Shown here piece after piece: positions 49,349-58,091 of a DNA stretch of 64,000 nucleotides. Each line of letters begins with the position of its first letter. Positions within the stretch are counted from its first letter, which is position 1. A model generated the notes under the pieces. That model was not told the DNA's origin and made no database searches. It was given only the letters and a program-made list of their open reading frames with translations. A program made the translations under genes and the position numbers. This stretch comes from Flavobacterium succinicans LMG 10402 (GTDB lineage Bacteria > Bacteroidota > Bacteroidia > Flavobacteriales > Flavobacteriaceae), in the NCBI RefSeq assembly GCF_000611675.1, contig NZ_JATV01000008.1:1-64000 (forward strand). The letters are read 5' to 3'.

Positions 49349-50749
49349 TTAGAAAGTAATTACAGCTTCAAACATTAAACCGTTGAATTTACCTTGGTAA
49401 AGATCGTTCACTGCTCCATTGGCATTAAATTGACCAAAATCTTTGTATTGTTGATTTACATAAGCCAATTTTGATAAGATATTTTTTGTCATAAACCAAC
49501 CTGCAGAAGCTTCAAAACGATTAATTGAAATTTTGTTTGCATGTACATTGTCTAATTTACCTGACAAGGTGTTGTATCGTCCACCTACATAAAATTGTTC
49601 AGTTTTTCCAAAACGGTATACAACATCACCTGCAAATTGGTTAACTGTACGACTTTCGTCCATTCCTTTTTTGTTACCACCTTTAGCAGTTTCAATAGTT
49701 CCGAAAAACTCTAATCCTTTGTATTTTACAAATGGGTTAATCATTACAGAAGTTAGCTTGTTACCAAATCCTGGGTTAAAACGTCCTGTGTTTTGATTCC
49801 CTTGTAAGTCTTTTGTAAAATCATTGTCAACGGCTGTGGTTCCATTTTGATAAGCAGCATGAGTCATTACTCCGTAGTAACGGCTACCAGCTCTATCAGA
49901 AGAATATAAATTTCCGCTTGTGTTCGCATTGTGGTATAATGATCCTGTAAGACGCACTCTTAAGTCTTTGTTAAGTTGTTTGTCATATCCTAATTTTGCT
50001 AAAACAGTTGGACTTACTGTTGTATTTTGATCAGGTGCTGCAACCGTTGGTTTTCCTGGGACGAACTCAGCAACGTTCTGGTTCAATTTAGAGTTGGTTA
50101 CTCCAATCATGCTTACCCAACCATTTCTGTTGTAATAAACTTCCATCCCCATTTCAGTTATGAATGCATCCATAATGTTTCCTTCTATAAAAGGGTTCAT
50201 CAAAGCATTACCGTTATCTGATCTTCTAAAGTGTGCATCACCATAGTTGTTCTCCATTTGACCGATTTTGATCGTAGCATATTTCATGAAGTCTTTCAAG
50301 AAATCTTTTTTAATGAAATCTAATTTGTCAATTTGTAAATAGCCACCTTTTACCCAAGTTTCGTTGTGATGTCTTGCCGCTAAATAGATATCCAAATTCA
50401 CGCGTACCCCATCAAACAATTGTGCTCCAATAGTCATATTGGCTGTAGGTAAATTGAAATTGTTAGCCAAATTATTTAAGCGGTAACCTGTGATAGTATT
50501 CCCAGTTGGCCCTTTAAATGCACCTTCTTGGTGTCCGTTAAAAGAATTAACAGCTTGAAATTGTAAAGCAAAAGCAGCTCCTAAGTCAAGGCTTAACCCT
50601 TTGAATTCTACACTATCCTTTTTTACATCAAATTGATTGATTCCTGTTTTGTCTCTTGGAATTAAGTTTTGAATTTGTCCAAAACGATCCTGGGCTTGTA
50701 CAGCAGTTAAGCTTAATAAAGCAGCTGCTAAAAAATAAATTACTCTCAT
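49349..50749 (-). CDS. Outer-membrane porin-like beta-barrel
   Basis: A 466-aa exported protein with signal peptide MRVIYFLAAALLSLTAVQAQ. The remainder is amphipathic beta-strands rich in aromatic girdle residues (KIGQMENNYGDAHFRRSDN, MEVYYNRNGWVSMIGVTN, FGKTEQFYVGGRYNTLSGK) ending in a terminal strand FNGLMFEAVITF with C-terminal Phe, the outer-membrane barrel signature. The ligand is unknown. It lies between two YceI-like genes in one operon, so isoprenoid/quinone or energy-metabolism-linked transport is a guess only. Confidence 0.8.
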   Translation of the reverse strand: MRVIYFLAAALLSLTAVQAQDRFGQIQNLIPRDKTGINQFDVKKDSVEFKGLSLDLGAAFALQFQAVNSFNGHQEGAFKGPTGNTITGYRLNNLANNFNLPTANMTIGAQLFDGVRVNLDIYLAARHHNETWVKGGYLQIDKLDFIKKDFLKDFMKYATIKIGQMENNYGDAHFRRSDNGNALMNPFIEGNIMDAFITEMGMEVYYNRNGWVSMIGVTNSKLNQNVAEFVPGKPTVAAPDQNTTVSPTVLAKLGYDKQLNKDLRVRLTGSLYHNANTSGNLYSSDRAGSRYYGVMTHAAYQNGTTAVDNDFTKDLQGNQNTGRFNPGFGNKLTSVMINPFVKYKGLEFFGTIETAKGGNKKGMDESRTVNQFAGDVVYRFGKTEQFYVGGRYNTLSGKLDNVHANKISINRFEASAGWFMTKNILSKLAYVNQQYKDFGQFNANGAVNDLYQGKFNGLMFEAVITF

Positions 50750-50759
50750 GTTGTTAGTT

Positions 50760-51326
50760 TTATTTGTAATTAAGGTTGAATTTTATTGTTAGATCTTTTC
50801 CTGTTTTGATAGTGCCTAATAGGGCAGTAGGTGCTTTCATTCCAAATTCGTCAAAAGTGATTTTGTTGGCACCTTGAATGTTAACTACTCCATTTACTAC
50901 GGCTACTTTTATTTGTGTTTTTAAGTCTTTGCTAACTCCTGCAATGGTGTAGGTTCCTGTAAGGTTCCAAGTAGTCTCGTTTACTTTTGAAGCCGATTTC
51001 AAAACATATTTAATGGTTTTGAATTTTTTTATATTAAGCGTTTCGTAAGCTATTTTATCCATCCCGCTTTTTCCACTTTTAATAGTTTCAACTGCTAAAT
51101 CAATGTTGATGGAGTTAATATCTACAACTTTTGAATCGGTTACAGTAAGATTAGCATTACCATTTTTGGAAGCTGAAGTCATTTCCCAATCATGTAATGT
51201 TGAAGTTCCAAAAACCGAAAAACTAGTTTTGGTATCTAAGATGTAATTTTTTTGTGCCGATGCTGTAATGTTAATAAAAACCAAAGCAAAAAGGACTAGT
51301 ATAGATTGTTTTTTAGAAAATTTCAT
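50760..51326 (-). CDS. YceI family protein
   Basis: A 188-aa exported protein (signal peptide MKFSKKQSILVLFALVFINITASAQ). It has the full YceI lipocalin-like barrel: FSVFGTSTLHDWEMTSASKNGN, VETIKSGKSGMDKIAYETLNIKKFKTIKYVL (in parts), WNLTGTYTIAGVSKDLKTQI, IQGANKITFDEFGMKAPTALLGTIKTGKDLTIKFNLNYK. The start at 51326 is ATG; the longer frame uses TTG. It is the first gene of the operon with a porin and a second YceI protein. Upstream lies a TGAT-N4-ATCA palindrome (51452-51463). Confidence 0.92.
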   Translation of the reverse strand: MKFSKKQSILVLFALVFINITASAQKNYILDTKTSFSVFGTSTLHDWEMTSASKNGNANLTVTDSKVVDINSINIDLAVETIKSGKSGMDKIAYETLNIKKFKTIKYVLKSASKVNETTWNLTGTYTIAGVSKDLKTQIKVAVVNGVVNIQGANKITFDEFGMKAPTALLGTIKTGKDLTIKFNLNYK

Positions 51327-51451
51327 TGTTTTCAAATTTGATTATTTTACATTTTTGTTTTTATAAAGCCAGATTTTTTGATTTTAATTTATTATTTCGG
51401 CTTTTTTTTTAATTATACCGCAAATAAATAAAGAATAGATTTTACTAAACA

Positions 51452-51463
51452 TGATAAAAATCA
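51452..51463. promoter_or_regulatory. FNR/CRP-type palindrome TGATAAAAATCA
   Basis: Matches the TTGAT-N4-ATCAA core in its inner TGAT/ATCA halves. Its centre lies about 42 bases upstream of the start expected from the near-consensus minus-strand −7 box at 51421-51428, as for class II activators. Confidence 0.4.
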
Positions 51464-51715
51464 GATCTAATAATTTTAACATTTCTACAACGATATAGTT
51501 GTTAATTTATTTAGAAATAGTTTTAATAAAAACAATTCCGTTGATTATTTTGAAAGAAAAGTATTGTTTTTTTTTCGGTAATCAAATCTTTGTTTTTTAC
51601 TTTTAAATGAATTCTATAGTAGATAAAAGTTCCAATTTTTAAAAAGTTTTTTACTTTTTATGCCGTCAAATTGCTATTCCTGCTAAAAATCGAATTCAAA
51701 ACATTAAATTTTGAA

Positions 51716-51723
51716 TAAATTTG
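51716..51723 (+). promoter_or_regulatory. −7 box TAAATTTG for rlmN
   Basis: Perfect TAnnTTTG, only 4 bases before the rlmN ATG, which predicts a leaderless or nearly leaderless mRNA. Confidence 0.6.
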
Positions 51724-51727
51724 CAGC

Positions 51728-52771
51728 ATGGAAATCGAAAAGAAAGATATTAGAGCATTGTCTAAAGATGAATTGAGAGCCTTTTTTGTAAGCAATGATG
51801 ACAAAGCTTTTCGTGGCAATCAAGTCTATGAATGGTTGTGGACCAAAGGGGCGCATAGTTTTGAGGACATGACCAATTTGTCTAAAACGACAAGATCTGC
51901 TTTGGAAGCCAATTTTGTAATTAATCATATCAAAGTTGATACTATGCAACGCAGTGAAGATGGTACTGTAAAAAATGCCGTTCGTTTGCATGATGGATTG
52001 GTGGTCGAATCGGTTTTAATTCCTACCGAAACTAGAACCACCGCTTGTGTTTCGAGTCAAGTGGGCTGTAGTTTGGATTGCAATTTCTGCGCTACCGCTC
52101 GATTAAAACGCATGCGAAATTTAGAACCCGCCGAAATTTACGACCAAGTGCTTGCGATAGATAGGGAGAGTAGACTTTATTATAATCATCCGTTGTCTAA
52201 TATCGTTTTTATGGGAATGGGAGAGCCTTTGATGAATTACAATAATGTATTGAAAGCTATAGAAATGATTACTTCTCCGGAAGGATTAGGCATGTCTCCC
52301 AAAAGAATCATGGTGTCTACCTCGGGTATTCCAAAAATGATTAAAAAATTAGCCGATGATGAGGTGAAGTTCAAATTGGCAGTATCACTTCATTCTGCAA
52401 TAGACGAAACTCGAGCTAGAATTATGCCTTTTAGTGCCAATTTTCCTTTGAAGGAATTGAGGGAATCTCTAGAATATTGGTACCGAAAAACCAAGTGCAA
52501 GGTTTCCTATGAATATGTGGTTTGGAAAGGTATCAATGATGATAAAGCTTCAATTGATGCTTTGGTTAAATTTTGCAAATATGTGCCTTGCAAAGTGAAT
52601 CTCATTGAATACAACCCTATCGACGATGGCGAATTTCAACAAGCCTCAGAAGAAGCTGTGGATGCCTATGTTAAAGCGCTTCATGCGATTGGTGTTGTGG
52701 TCAAAGTAAGAAGAAGTAGAGGGAAAGATATAGATGCCGCTTGCGGACAATTGGCGAATAAAGAAGCATAA
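51728..52771 (+). CDS. rlmN: 23S rRNA (A2503-C2) methyltransferase / tRNA (A37-C2) methyltransferase
   Basis: A 347-aa radical-SAM methyltransferase acting on A2503 of 23S rRNA and A37 of tRNAs. The 4Fe-4S ligands are Cys114, Cys118 and Cys121 (CSLDCNFC). GMGEPLMNYNNV is the SAM-binding GEP motif, and VSTSGIPKMIKKLADD and LAVSLHSAIDETRARIMP are family blocks. The methyl-carrying Cys is Cys339 in DAACGQLANKEA. Confidence 0.97.
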   Translation: MEIEKKDIRALSKDELRAFFVSNDDKAFRGNQVYEWLWTKGAHSFEDMTNLSKTTRSALEANFVINHIKVDTMQRSEDGTVKNAVRLHDGLVVESVLIPTETRTTACVSSQVGCSLDCNFCATARLKRMRNLEPAEIYDQVLAIDRESRLYYNHPLSNIVFMGMGEPLMNYNNVLKAIEMITSPEGLGMSPKRIMVSTSGIPKMIKKLADDEVKFKLAVSLHSAIDETRARIMPFSANFPLKELRESLEYWYRKTKCKVSYEYVVWKGINDDKASIDALVKFCKYVPCKVNLIEYNPIDDGEFQQASEEAVDAYVKALHAIGVVVKVRRSRGKDIDAACGQLANKEA

Positions 52772-52846
52772 GCTATTTCGTTGCCTTTTTTGTAAAATCA
52801 TAAATGCCATTTTATTTTTTTATTTTTTCTGACACTTATTTCTGTG

Positions 52847-52860
52847 GTGATATTTATCAC
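52847..52860. promoter_or_regulatory. FNR/CRP-type palindrome GTGATATTTATCAC
   Basis: Perfect 14-bp palindrome matching both GTGA-N6-TCAC (CRP core) and TGAT-N4-ATCA (FNR core). A TATTTTCG −7-like box at about 52882-52889 would put the start of transcription near 52895, so the site centre is at about −41. Confidence 0.5.
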
Positions 52861-52908
52861 GTTTTAATATTTAAATAGGATGTATTTTCGCAAAAAGGCT
52901 AGTTTTTT

Positions 52909-53298
52909 GTGAAAGTAGTATTACGTCATTTTTTATTGTTTTCTCTGCTCTTTGCTGTGGTGTTCTATAGTTTTAGAATGGCTTTTGCGATCCTTTATTA
53001 TTCGTTTGATAATGTTGCATTTACTGAGAAATACTGCGAAAATAAAGCCAAACCTCTCTTGAAATGTAATGGGAAATGCCAGTTAGCCAAACTAGCGAAC
53101 GAAAACAAAACCGAACAAAACGAAACTGTCAATTTTTCTCTAAAAGAAATAGTTTTGTACTTTCAATCGATTACCAATACAGATTTTTTAGTTTTTTTGC
53201 CTCAAAAAAGCACTATTATTTCTAAGAAGAATAGCTATCGTTTTGCTCTTTCTCCTTTTCTTTTTCGTCCGCCAAATGCTAGGTTTTTAATATCGTAA
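52909..53298 (+). CDS. Small membrane protein with C-x10-CxxKC motif, partner of a copper receptor
   Basis: A 129-aa protein starting at GTG. One TM or signal segment (about residues 7-30) is followed by KYCENKAKPLLKCNGKCQLAKLANENK, whose Cys residues (C43, C53, C57) form the CxxxKC-type metal-site candidate. A second polar half rich in Ser/Phe ends in FLFRPPNARFLIS. Similar short proteins stand upstream of copper-type TonB receptors in Bacteroidota, as I recall, but the family has no assigned function. It lies 30 bases before the receptor and behind an FNR-like site. Confidence 0.75.
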   Translation: MKVVLRHFLLFSLLFAVVFYSFRMAFAILYYSFDNVAFTEKYCENKAKPLLKCNGKCQLAKLANENKTEQNETVNFSLKEIVLYFQSITNTDFLVFLPQKSTIISKKNSYRFALSPFLFRPPNARFLIS

Positions 53299-53328
53299 AA
53301 TCAAAATTAATTTATTAAAAACGCAACA

Positions 53329-55446
53329 ATGAAAAACACATTCATTATAGCTTTGCTATGGTGTTTTGTTTCGTCGACGGCACAAACCAAAGAGACGAAT
53401 GCAAACCAAACCCCAAAAGACACGTTAAAAGAAAAGTCCATTTTACTCAAAGAAGTAATCGTTACCGGAAACGTAAAAACCGATCCCAACCTAACCATTG
53501 TCAAAAGTGATTTCTCAGAGAAGGCCGTACAACCCAAAAATTCTGGAGAATTGTTCACTGACATTAATGGTTTTTCACTAATCAAACGCGGAAATTACGC
53601 CGTAGATCCTTCCTTTAGAGCCAATCAATACGAACAACTCAATGTTCAATATGACGGAGGAACTCGAGCTTTTCATGCTTGTCCCAATCGAATGGATCCT
53701 ATTACAACCTTAGTAAATCCAGAAGAAATTTCAAAAATTGAAATTATTAAAGGTCCATTTTCTGTTCGTTACGGAAACACTTTTGCAGGGGTCGTTAATA
53801 TGGTTTCTCAATACGGAAACGCTAGTTCGAAAGCTTTTGCTGGCTCCTTTTCTTCTGGATACGAGAGTAATAGCAACTCTTTTGTCACGATTTTACAGCT
53901 TTCTAGTAACTGGAAGAAATTTGATATTGTGGGTGACTTAAGTTATCGCGACTATGGAAATTATAAGGATGGGAATCAAAATGAAATCCCTTCTTCTTTT
54001 AATAGTAAGGGATATGGGCTAAAAATGGGATATCAATTTTCTGAAAACCAACGGTTACAAGTCAATGTGCGTCAAAATTTTGGAAGAGATGTGCTTCATG
54101 CCGGATTACCAATGGATACTGATGAGGATAACAGCAGCATTGCGAGTTTAGATTATACTTCGAAAAGTAATGCTCCCTTTTATAAAGGAGTAACTGCCAA
54201 AGTATATTATTCGTATGTGGATCACATTATGAGCAATTACAGCAGGCCATCATTTGCAAATAGCTCAGCAATTGCGAAAGTAAATGCAACTACTTTTGGA
54301 GGAAAAGTAGAAACAGAATGGGATTTATCTCCCAAATGGAAATTGTTTGCAGGAGTCGATATGGTTCATTTATCGCGAGACGGCGGAAGAGATCGTCTGG
54401 TAAAAAAGAATATGGCTGGAGTGGTTTTACCCAAACCGCTTGCTTTTTATGATAAAATTTGGCAAGATAGTTACACGGCTACTTTTGGAACTTTTGCCGA
54501 AGCCAAATGGTATTTATCAGAAAAATCAATTGTTAATTTAGGTGCTAGAGTCGATATTGTTGGTACTGATGCCAGAGATTTAGACGAAAGTTTTATTAAA
54601 CTGTATCCGAATATTGAAAAAAGAAATGAGACAAATTTTAGTGGAACGATCTCTTATAAACGACTGCTTTCACCCGATTACACGTTAGAAGTAGCTTTTG
54701 GTAGAGGAACGCGCTCTGCTAATATTGAAGAGCGTTTCATTGCTTATTTTAACATCGGAAGAGATCCTTACGAATACATAGGCAATCCAAATCTAAAAGC
54801 AGAAACCAATAATCAGTTTGAAATTGGCTTTACAGGGAAAGAAAAACTTAACGGTTTTGCCAATCAAATTAATTTTGGAGGGTCTGTGTATTACTCCATC
54901 TTCGAAAATTATATCTTAGCTGTGGTTGATAAAAATTTGGTTCGAAAATACAATCCTACAACGCCTCCAATTCATCCCAAAGTATTTCAAAACATTGATC
55001 GTTCTTTCAAAACCGGATTTGAATTTTTTGGGGATGTAAAATTTGCTAACTATTTTAATTTTTTAACCGAAATGGCTTATGTGTACACCGAAAATCAGGA
55101 TTTTAACGAGAGTTTGCCGCTCACTCCTCCCTGGGTAACCCGATTAAAATTAAGCTATGAAAAAGGGAAAGTTTGGGCTTCTGTTCAGTATACACTTACG
55201 GCCAAACAATCCAAAATTGCTTCTTCTTATGATGAGATTGCCACTCAGGGCTATGAAGTGATGGATTTGAAAGTAGGCTATAAACCCATTAAAAATTTAA
55301 GCGTTGGAGCGAGTGTTCTCAATCTTTTGGATCAATATTATAACAACCACTTAGCCTTTGCGTTCAACAATCAAGCTGGTTTTGGTAGGACACCAATAAC
55401 CGAACCCGGACGAAATTTCACCTTGTTTTTGAATTATAAATTTTAG
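53329..55446 (+). CDS. TonB-dependent copper receptor (OprC/NosA-like)
   Basis: A 705-aa outer-membrane receptor. Signal peptide about 1-18. The plug domain begins at LLKEVIVTGNVKTDP (TonB-box-like EVIVTG). RAFHACPNRMDPITTLVNPEEISKIEIIKGPFSVRYG (in parts) contains Cys118-Pro-Asn-Arg-Met122, the CxxxM motif that binds copper in Pseudomonas OprC. A 22-strand barrel follows, ending FTLFLNYKF with the C-terminal Phe. There is no CarboxypepD-like N-terminal domain. It should import copper energised by TonB, and it is paired with the Cys-motif protein upstream. Confidence 0.9.
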   Translation: MKNTFIIALLWCFVSSTAQTKETNANQTPKDTLKEKSILLKEVIVTGNVKTDPNLTIVKSDFSEKAVQPKNSGELFTDINGFSLIKRGNYAVDPSFRANQYEQLNVQYDGGTRAFHACPNRMDPITTLVNPEEISKIEIIKGPFSVRYGNTFAGVVNMVSQYGNASSKAFAGSFSSGYESNSNSFVTILQLSSNWKKFDIVGDLSYRDYGNYKDGNQNEIPSSFNSKGYGLKMGYQFSENQRLQVNVRQNFGRDVLHAGLPMDTDEDNSSIASLDYTSKSNAPFYKGVTAKVYYSYVDHIMSNYSRPSFANSSAIAKVNATTFGGKVETEWDLSPKWKLFAGVDMVHLSRDGGRDRLVKKNMAGVVLPKPLAFYDKIWQDSYTATFGTFAEAKWYLSEKSIVNLGARVDIVGTDARDLDESFIKLYPNIEKRNETNFSGTISYKRLLSPDYTLEVAFGRGTRSANIEERFIAYFNIGRDPYEYIGNPNLKAETNNQFEIGFTGKEKLNGFANQINFGGSVYYSIFENYILAVVDKNLVRKYNPTTPPIHPKVFQNIDRSFKTGFEFFGDVKFANYFNFLTEMAYVYTENQDFNESLPLTPPWVTRLKLSYEKGKVWASVQYTLTAKQSKIASSYDEIATQGYEVMDLKVGYKPIKNLSVGASVLNLLDQYYNNHLAFAFNNQAGFGRTPITEPGRNFTLFLNYKF

Positions 55447-55460
55447 AAACCCAATACTAT

Positions 55461-55488
55461 AAAAGAGAGGAGCAATCCTCTCTTTTTT
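55461..55488 (+). terminator. Terminator after the copper receptor gene
   Basis: Stem AAAAGAGAGG / CCTCTCTTTT with loop AGCAAT and a T-run. Confidence 0.85.
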
Positions 55489-55557
55489 GATTAGTAGCCA
55501 GCTGACAAGGTTGTAAAAGCTTTCGCAGTTTGATGAAATTTTTTTGAATGTTTTTTT

Positions 55558-55582
55558 TTATTGTCACTTTTTGTGACAATAA
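55558..55582. promoter_or_regulatory. Perfect 10-bp palindrome TTATTGTCAC / GTGACAATAA
   Basis: A 5-base spacer TTTTT separates the arms. No T-run follows on either strand, so it is more like an operator or a mRNA/DNA structure than a terminator. It lies 119 bases upstream of the polyprenyl synthase gene. Confidence 0.4.
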
Positions 55583-55685
55583 AAAAGCAAGTTGTTGTTG
55601 GTGGCTGATTTGATTGATGTTAACAAAAAGGTATTTTGTATCAAATAAAAAAAAACGGTTTTTAGATTTTTTTTATTTTATGTGC

Positions 55686-55693
55686 TATATTTG
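55686..55693 (+). promoter_or_regulatory. −7 box TATATTTG for the polyprenyl synthase
   Basis: Perfect TAnnTTTG, 8 bases before the ATG, predicting a leader of a few bases at most. Confidence 0.65.
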
Positions 55694-55701
55694 AACCCTC
55701 A

Positions 55702-56679
55702 ATGAACATCACCTCACAAATAAAGCAGCCCATCTTTGATGAAATGGAACTTTTTGAAAAAAAGTTCTATGAATCAATGACTTCTCAAGTGGCGTTGCTC
55801 AACAGAATCACGTATTATATTGTCAATCGAAAAGGAAAACAAATGCGTCCAATGTTTGTTTTTCTTACCGCAAAGATGATTTCTGGAGGAACAGTAGAAG
55901 AGCGTACTTATCGTGGTGCTTGCGTGATTGAGCTGATTCATACCGCTACATTAGTACATGACGATGTGGTTGATGATAGCAATCGTCGTAGAGGTTTTTT
56001 CTCCATTAATGCCTTATGGAAAAATAAAATTGCGGTTTTAGTTGGTGATTATTTGTTATCCAAAGGTTTGTTATTATCCATAGATCATGGCGATTTCGAT
56101 TTGCTACGAATCATTTCAGTAGCCGTTCGCGAAATGAGCGAAGGAGAACTATTGCAAATAGAAAAAGCCAGAAGACTCGATATTACAGAAGAGGTGTATT
56201 ACGAAATTATCCGAAAAAAAACAGCTACACTTATTGCGGCTTGCTGTGCTTTAGGTGCTAGATCTGTTAGTGATAATGAAGTTGTTGTTGAACAAATGCG
56301 CAAGTTTGGAGAGCTTATAGGTATGGCTTTTCAAATTAAAGACGATTTGTTCGATTACACCGAAGACGCTATCGGTAAACCTACTGGAATTGATATCAAA
56401 GAGCAAAAAATGACTTTGCCTTTAATTCATGTTCTAAATACCTGTACTACAAAAGAAAAAAGTTGGTTAATTAATTCCATCAAAAACCATAACAAAGACA
56501 AAAAGCGAGTAAAAGAAGTTATTGCTTTTGTAGTTAACAATGGTGGACTTTCTTATGCCGAACAAAAAATGATTGACTTTCAACAAGAAGCATTAGCTAT
56601 TCTTGAAAATTTCCCCACTTCAGATTATAAATCGGCCTTGACCTTAATGGTCAATTATGTAATCGAAAGAAAAAAATAA
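55702..56679 (+). CDS. Polyprenyl diphosphate synthase
   Basis: A 325-aa all-helical trans-prenyltransferase that builds the long isoprenoid chain of menaquinone. The first Asp-rich motif is DDVVD (87-91) within LVHDDVVDDSNRRRG, and the second is FQIKDDLFDYT. GKQMRPMFVFLTAKM and GELLQIEKA are family motifs. The residue before DDxxD region is bulky-poor, consistent with a long-chain (C30-C40) product, but the chain length is inferred. Confidence 0.94.
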   Translation: MNITSQIKQPIFDEMELFEKKFYESMTSQVALLNRITYYIVNRKGKQMRPMFVFLTAKMISGGTVEERTYRGACVIELIHTATLVHDDVVDDSNRRRGFFSINALWKNKIAVLVGDYLLSKGLLLSIDHGDFDLLRIISVAVREMSEGELLQIEKARRLDITEEVYYEIIRKKTATLIAACCALGARSVSDNEVVVEQMRKFGELIGMAFQIKDDLFDYTEDAIGKPTGIDIKEQKMTLPLIHVLNTCTTKEKSWLINSIKNHNKDKKRVKEVIAFVVNNGGLSYAEQKMIDFQQEALAILENFPTSDYKSALTLMVNYVIERKK

Positions 56680-56835
56680 TTTTTTTTCGTCTGTAAAGTT
56701 CCGTAATCATTGGTATTTCTATTTTTTTATCAAAAATAAAACAACTGCATGCAACCTTTTTGTTGCTTGCCTCGTCTATGCTAATAGAAGTCGGTTTTAC
56801 AAAAACAACAACTGCTGACCAACACGTTTTATTAT

Positions 56836-57396
56836 ATGAAAGTAATTCCATTACATCATGAAGAACAAAAATTGATTCAACTTGCCATTGAAAACAATAG
56901 GCAGGCGCAACAACAGTTGTATTCTAAATTTTCTTCAAAAATGTTAGGAGTTTGCAGACAGTATATCAAAGATATTCATCAAGCAGAAGATGTAATGATT
57001 ACCGCATTTATGAAGGTTTTTGTGAATCTAAGAAATTTTGAAAACAAAGGAAGTTTCGAAGGTTGGATACGCAGAATTATGGTCAATGAATGTATTTCTT
57101 TTTTGAGAGTTAATAAAAAAATGAAATATACCGAAGACGAGTTTTTTGTTGAGGAAAGTTTTGATGCCATTGGAGATCAGTTCTCGGTAGAAGAAATTCA
57201 AAATTTAATCGATACACTTCCAGAAGGGTATAAAATGGTGTTTAATTTATATGCGATAGAAGGATACAAACATCAGGAAATCGCTCAATTGCTTGGTATT
57301 TCTGAAGGAACTTCAAAATCACAATTGTCGCACGCTAGAAAAATGTTACAACAGCAGATTAACTGCTTAAAAAATAAGCAAAATGGAACTAAATAA
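56836..57396 (+). CDS. ECF-type RNA polymerase sigma factor
   Basis: A 186-aa sigma-70-family factor with region 2 (YSKFSSKMLGVCRQYIKDIHQAEDVMITAFMKVFVNL, in parts: YIKDIHQAEDVM) and region 4 (DTLPEGYKMVFNLYAIEGYKHQEIAQLLGISEGTSKSQLSHARKML, in parts: HQEIAQLLGISEGTSKSQL). Its stop codon overlaps the start of the next gene by 14 bases. That gene encodes a single-pass membrane protein that is the likely anti-sigma or sensor partner. Confidence 0.93.
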   Translation: MKVIPLHHEEQKLIQLAIENNRQAQQQLYSKFSSKMLGVCRQYIKDIHQAEDVMITAFMKVFVNLRNFENKGSFEGWIRRIMVNECISFLRVNKKMKYTEDEFFVEESFDAIGDQFSVEEIQNLIDTLPEGYKMVFNLYAIEGYKHQEIAQLLGISEGTSKSQLSHARKMLQQQINCLKNKQNGTK

Positions 57397-58051
57397 TTTT
57401 GAACAACAAGTCAAAGAGAAGCTCTCCAATCGAGAAATTACTCCCTCAGCTCAAGCTTGGGGCCGATTAGACGCCATGTTGTCTGTCCAAGAAAAGCCAA
57501 AGAAAAAAATGACTTGGTGGTATGTGGCAGCAAGTGTTACGGGACTATTATTGGTAGGGACGCTTTTTTTTAACACATCAAAAGAAAGTAATGTTATAAC
57601 ACCCTCTCAAGAAATCGTGGTGACTTCTACGGAAGATAAAGATTCGGTTACATTAAAGCCTTCAATTGAACCTACAAACGAAGTAAGTGTTCAGCCTAAA
57701 TCTGTTTTAGCAACAAATGTCTCTAAGGTTGCCAATAATCAAAATACAAACACAAAAAATACGCATCAGGAGCTTTCAATCAACAATCAAATCACAACCA
57801 CCAACAATCAAACGAGTACTACTATCGAAAAAAGCACAGAGCATCAGGCTATTGCTGCAATAGACGAAAAGGTACAAGTAGCACCCACAGTAGTCCCAAA
57901 AAAGCAAAAAATTCAAGTCGATCCTTCTACTTTATTATCACAAGTTGATGGAGAATTGGAGCTCTCTTTTAGAGAAAAAGTAATTGCAAAAGTGAATAAA
58001 AATTATCAAACCGTAAAAGTGGCTTTGGCCAACAGAAACAATCAAGAATAA
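57383..58051 (+). CDS. Single-pass membrane protein, probable anti-sigma partner
   Basis: A 222-aa protein. The N-terminal cytoplasmic part (1-45: NFEQQVKEKLSNREITPSAQAWGRLDAML) resembles the N terminus of flavobacterial anti-sigma-like proteins. One TM helix (WWYVAASVTGLLLVGTLFF, about 46-66) follows, then a long Ser/Thr/Asn/Gln-rich periplasmic segment and a short helical end (LSFREKVIAKVNKNYQTVKVAL). It lacks a classic zinc anti-sigma motif. The overlap with the sigma gene supports the functional link, which is inferred. Confidence 0.75.
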   Translation: MELNNFEQQVKEKLSNREITPSAQAWGRLDAMLSVQEKPKKKMTWWYVAASVTGLLLVGTLFFNTSKESNVITPSQEIVVTSTEDKDSVTLKPSIEPTNEVSVQPKSVLATNVSKVANNQNTNTKNTHQELSINNQITTTNNQTSTTIEKSTEHQAIAAIDEKVQVAPTVVPKKQKIQVDPSTLLSQVDGELELSFREKVIAKVNKNYQTVKVALANRNNQE

Positions 58052-58091
58052 AACAATCAATCATCAATCAAATTTTTAAAAACTAGTAATC

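Larger units (their letters stand above)
51327..51727. other. 400-bp divergent control region, no gene
   Basis: Very AT-rich. It contains the FNR-like palindrome at 51452-51463, a near-consensus −7 box TTTATTTG on the minus strand (51421-51428) for the YceI operon, and the rlmN −7 box at 51716-51723. No reading frame of note. Confidence 0.5.

Noticed and set aside
55558..55582. Terminator
   Set aside because: The perfect stem is not followed by a T-run on either strand; kept as a possible operator or structure.
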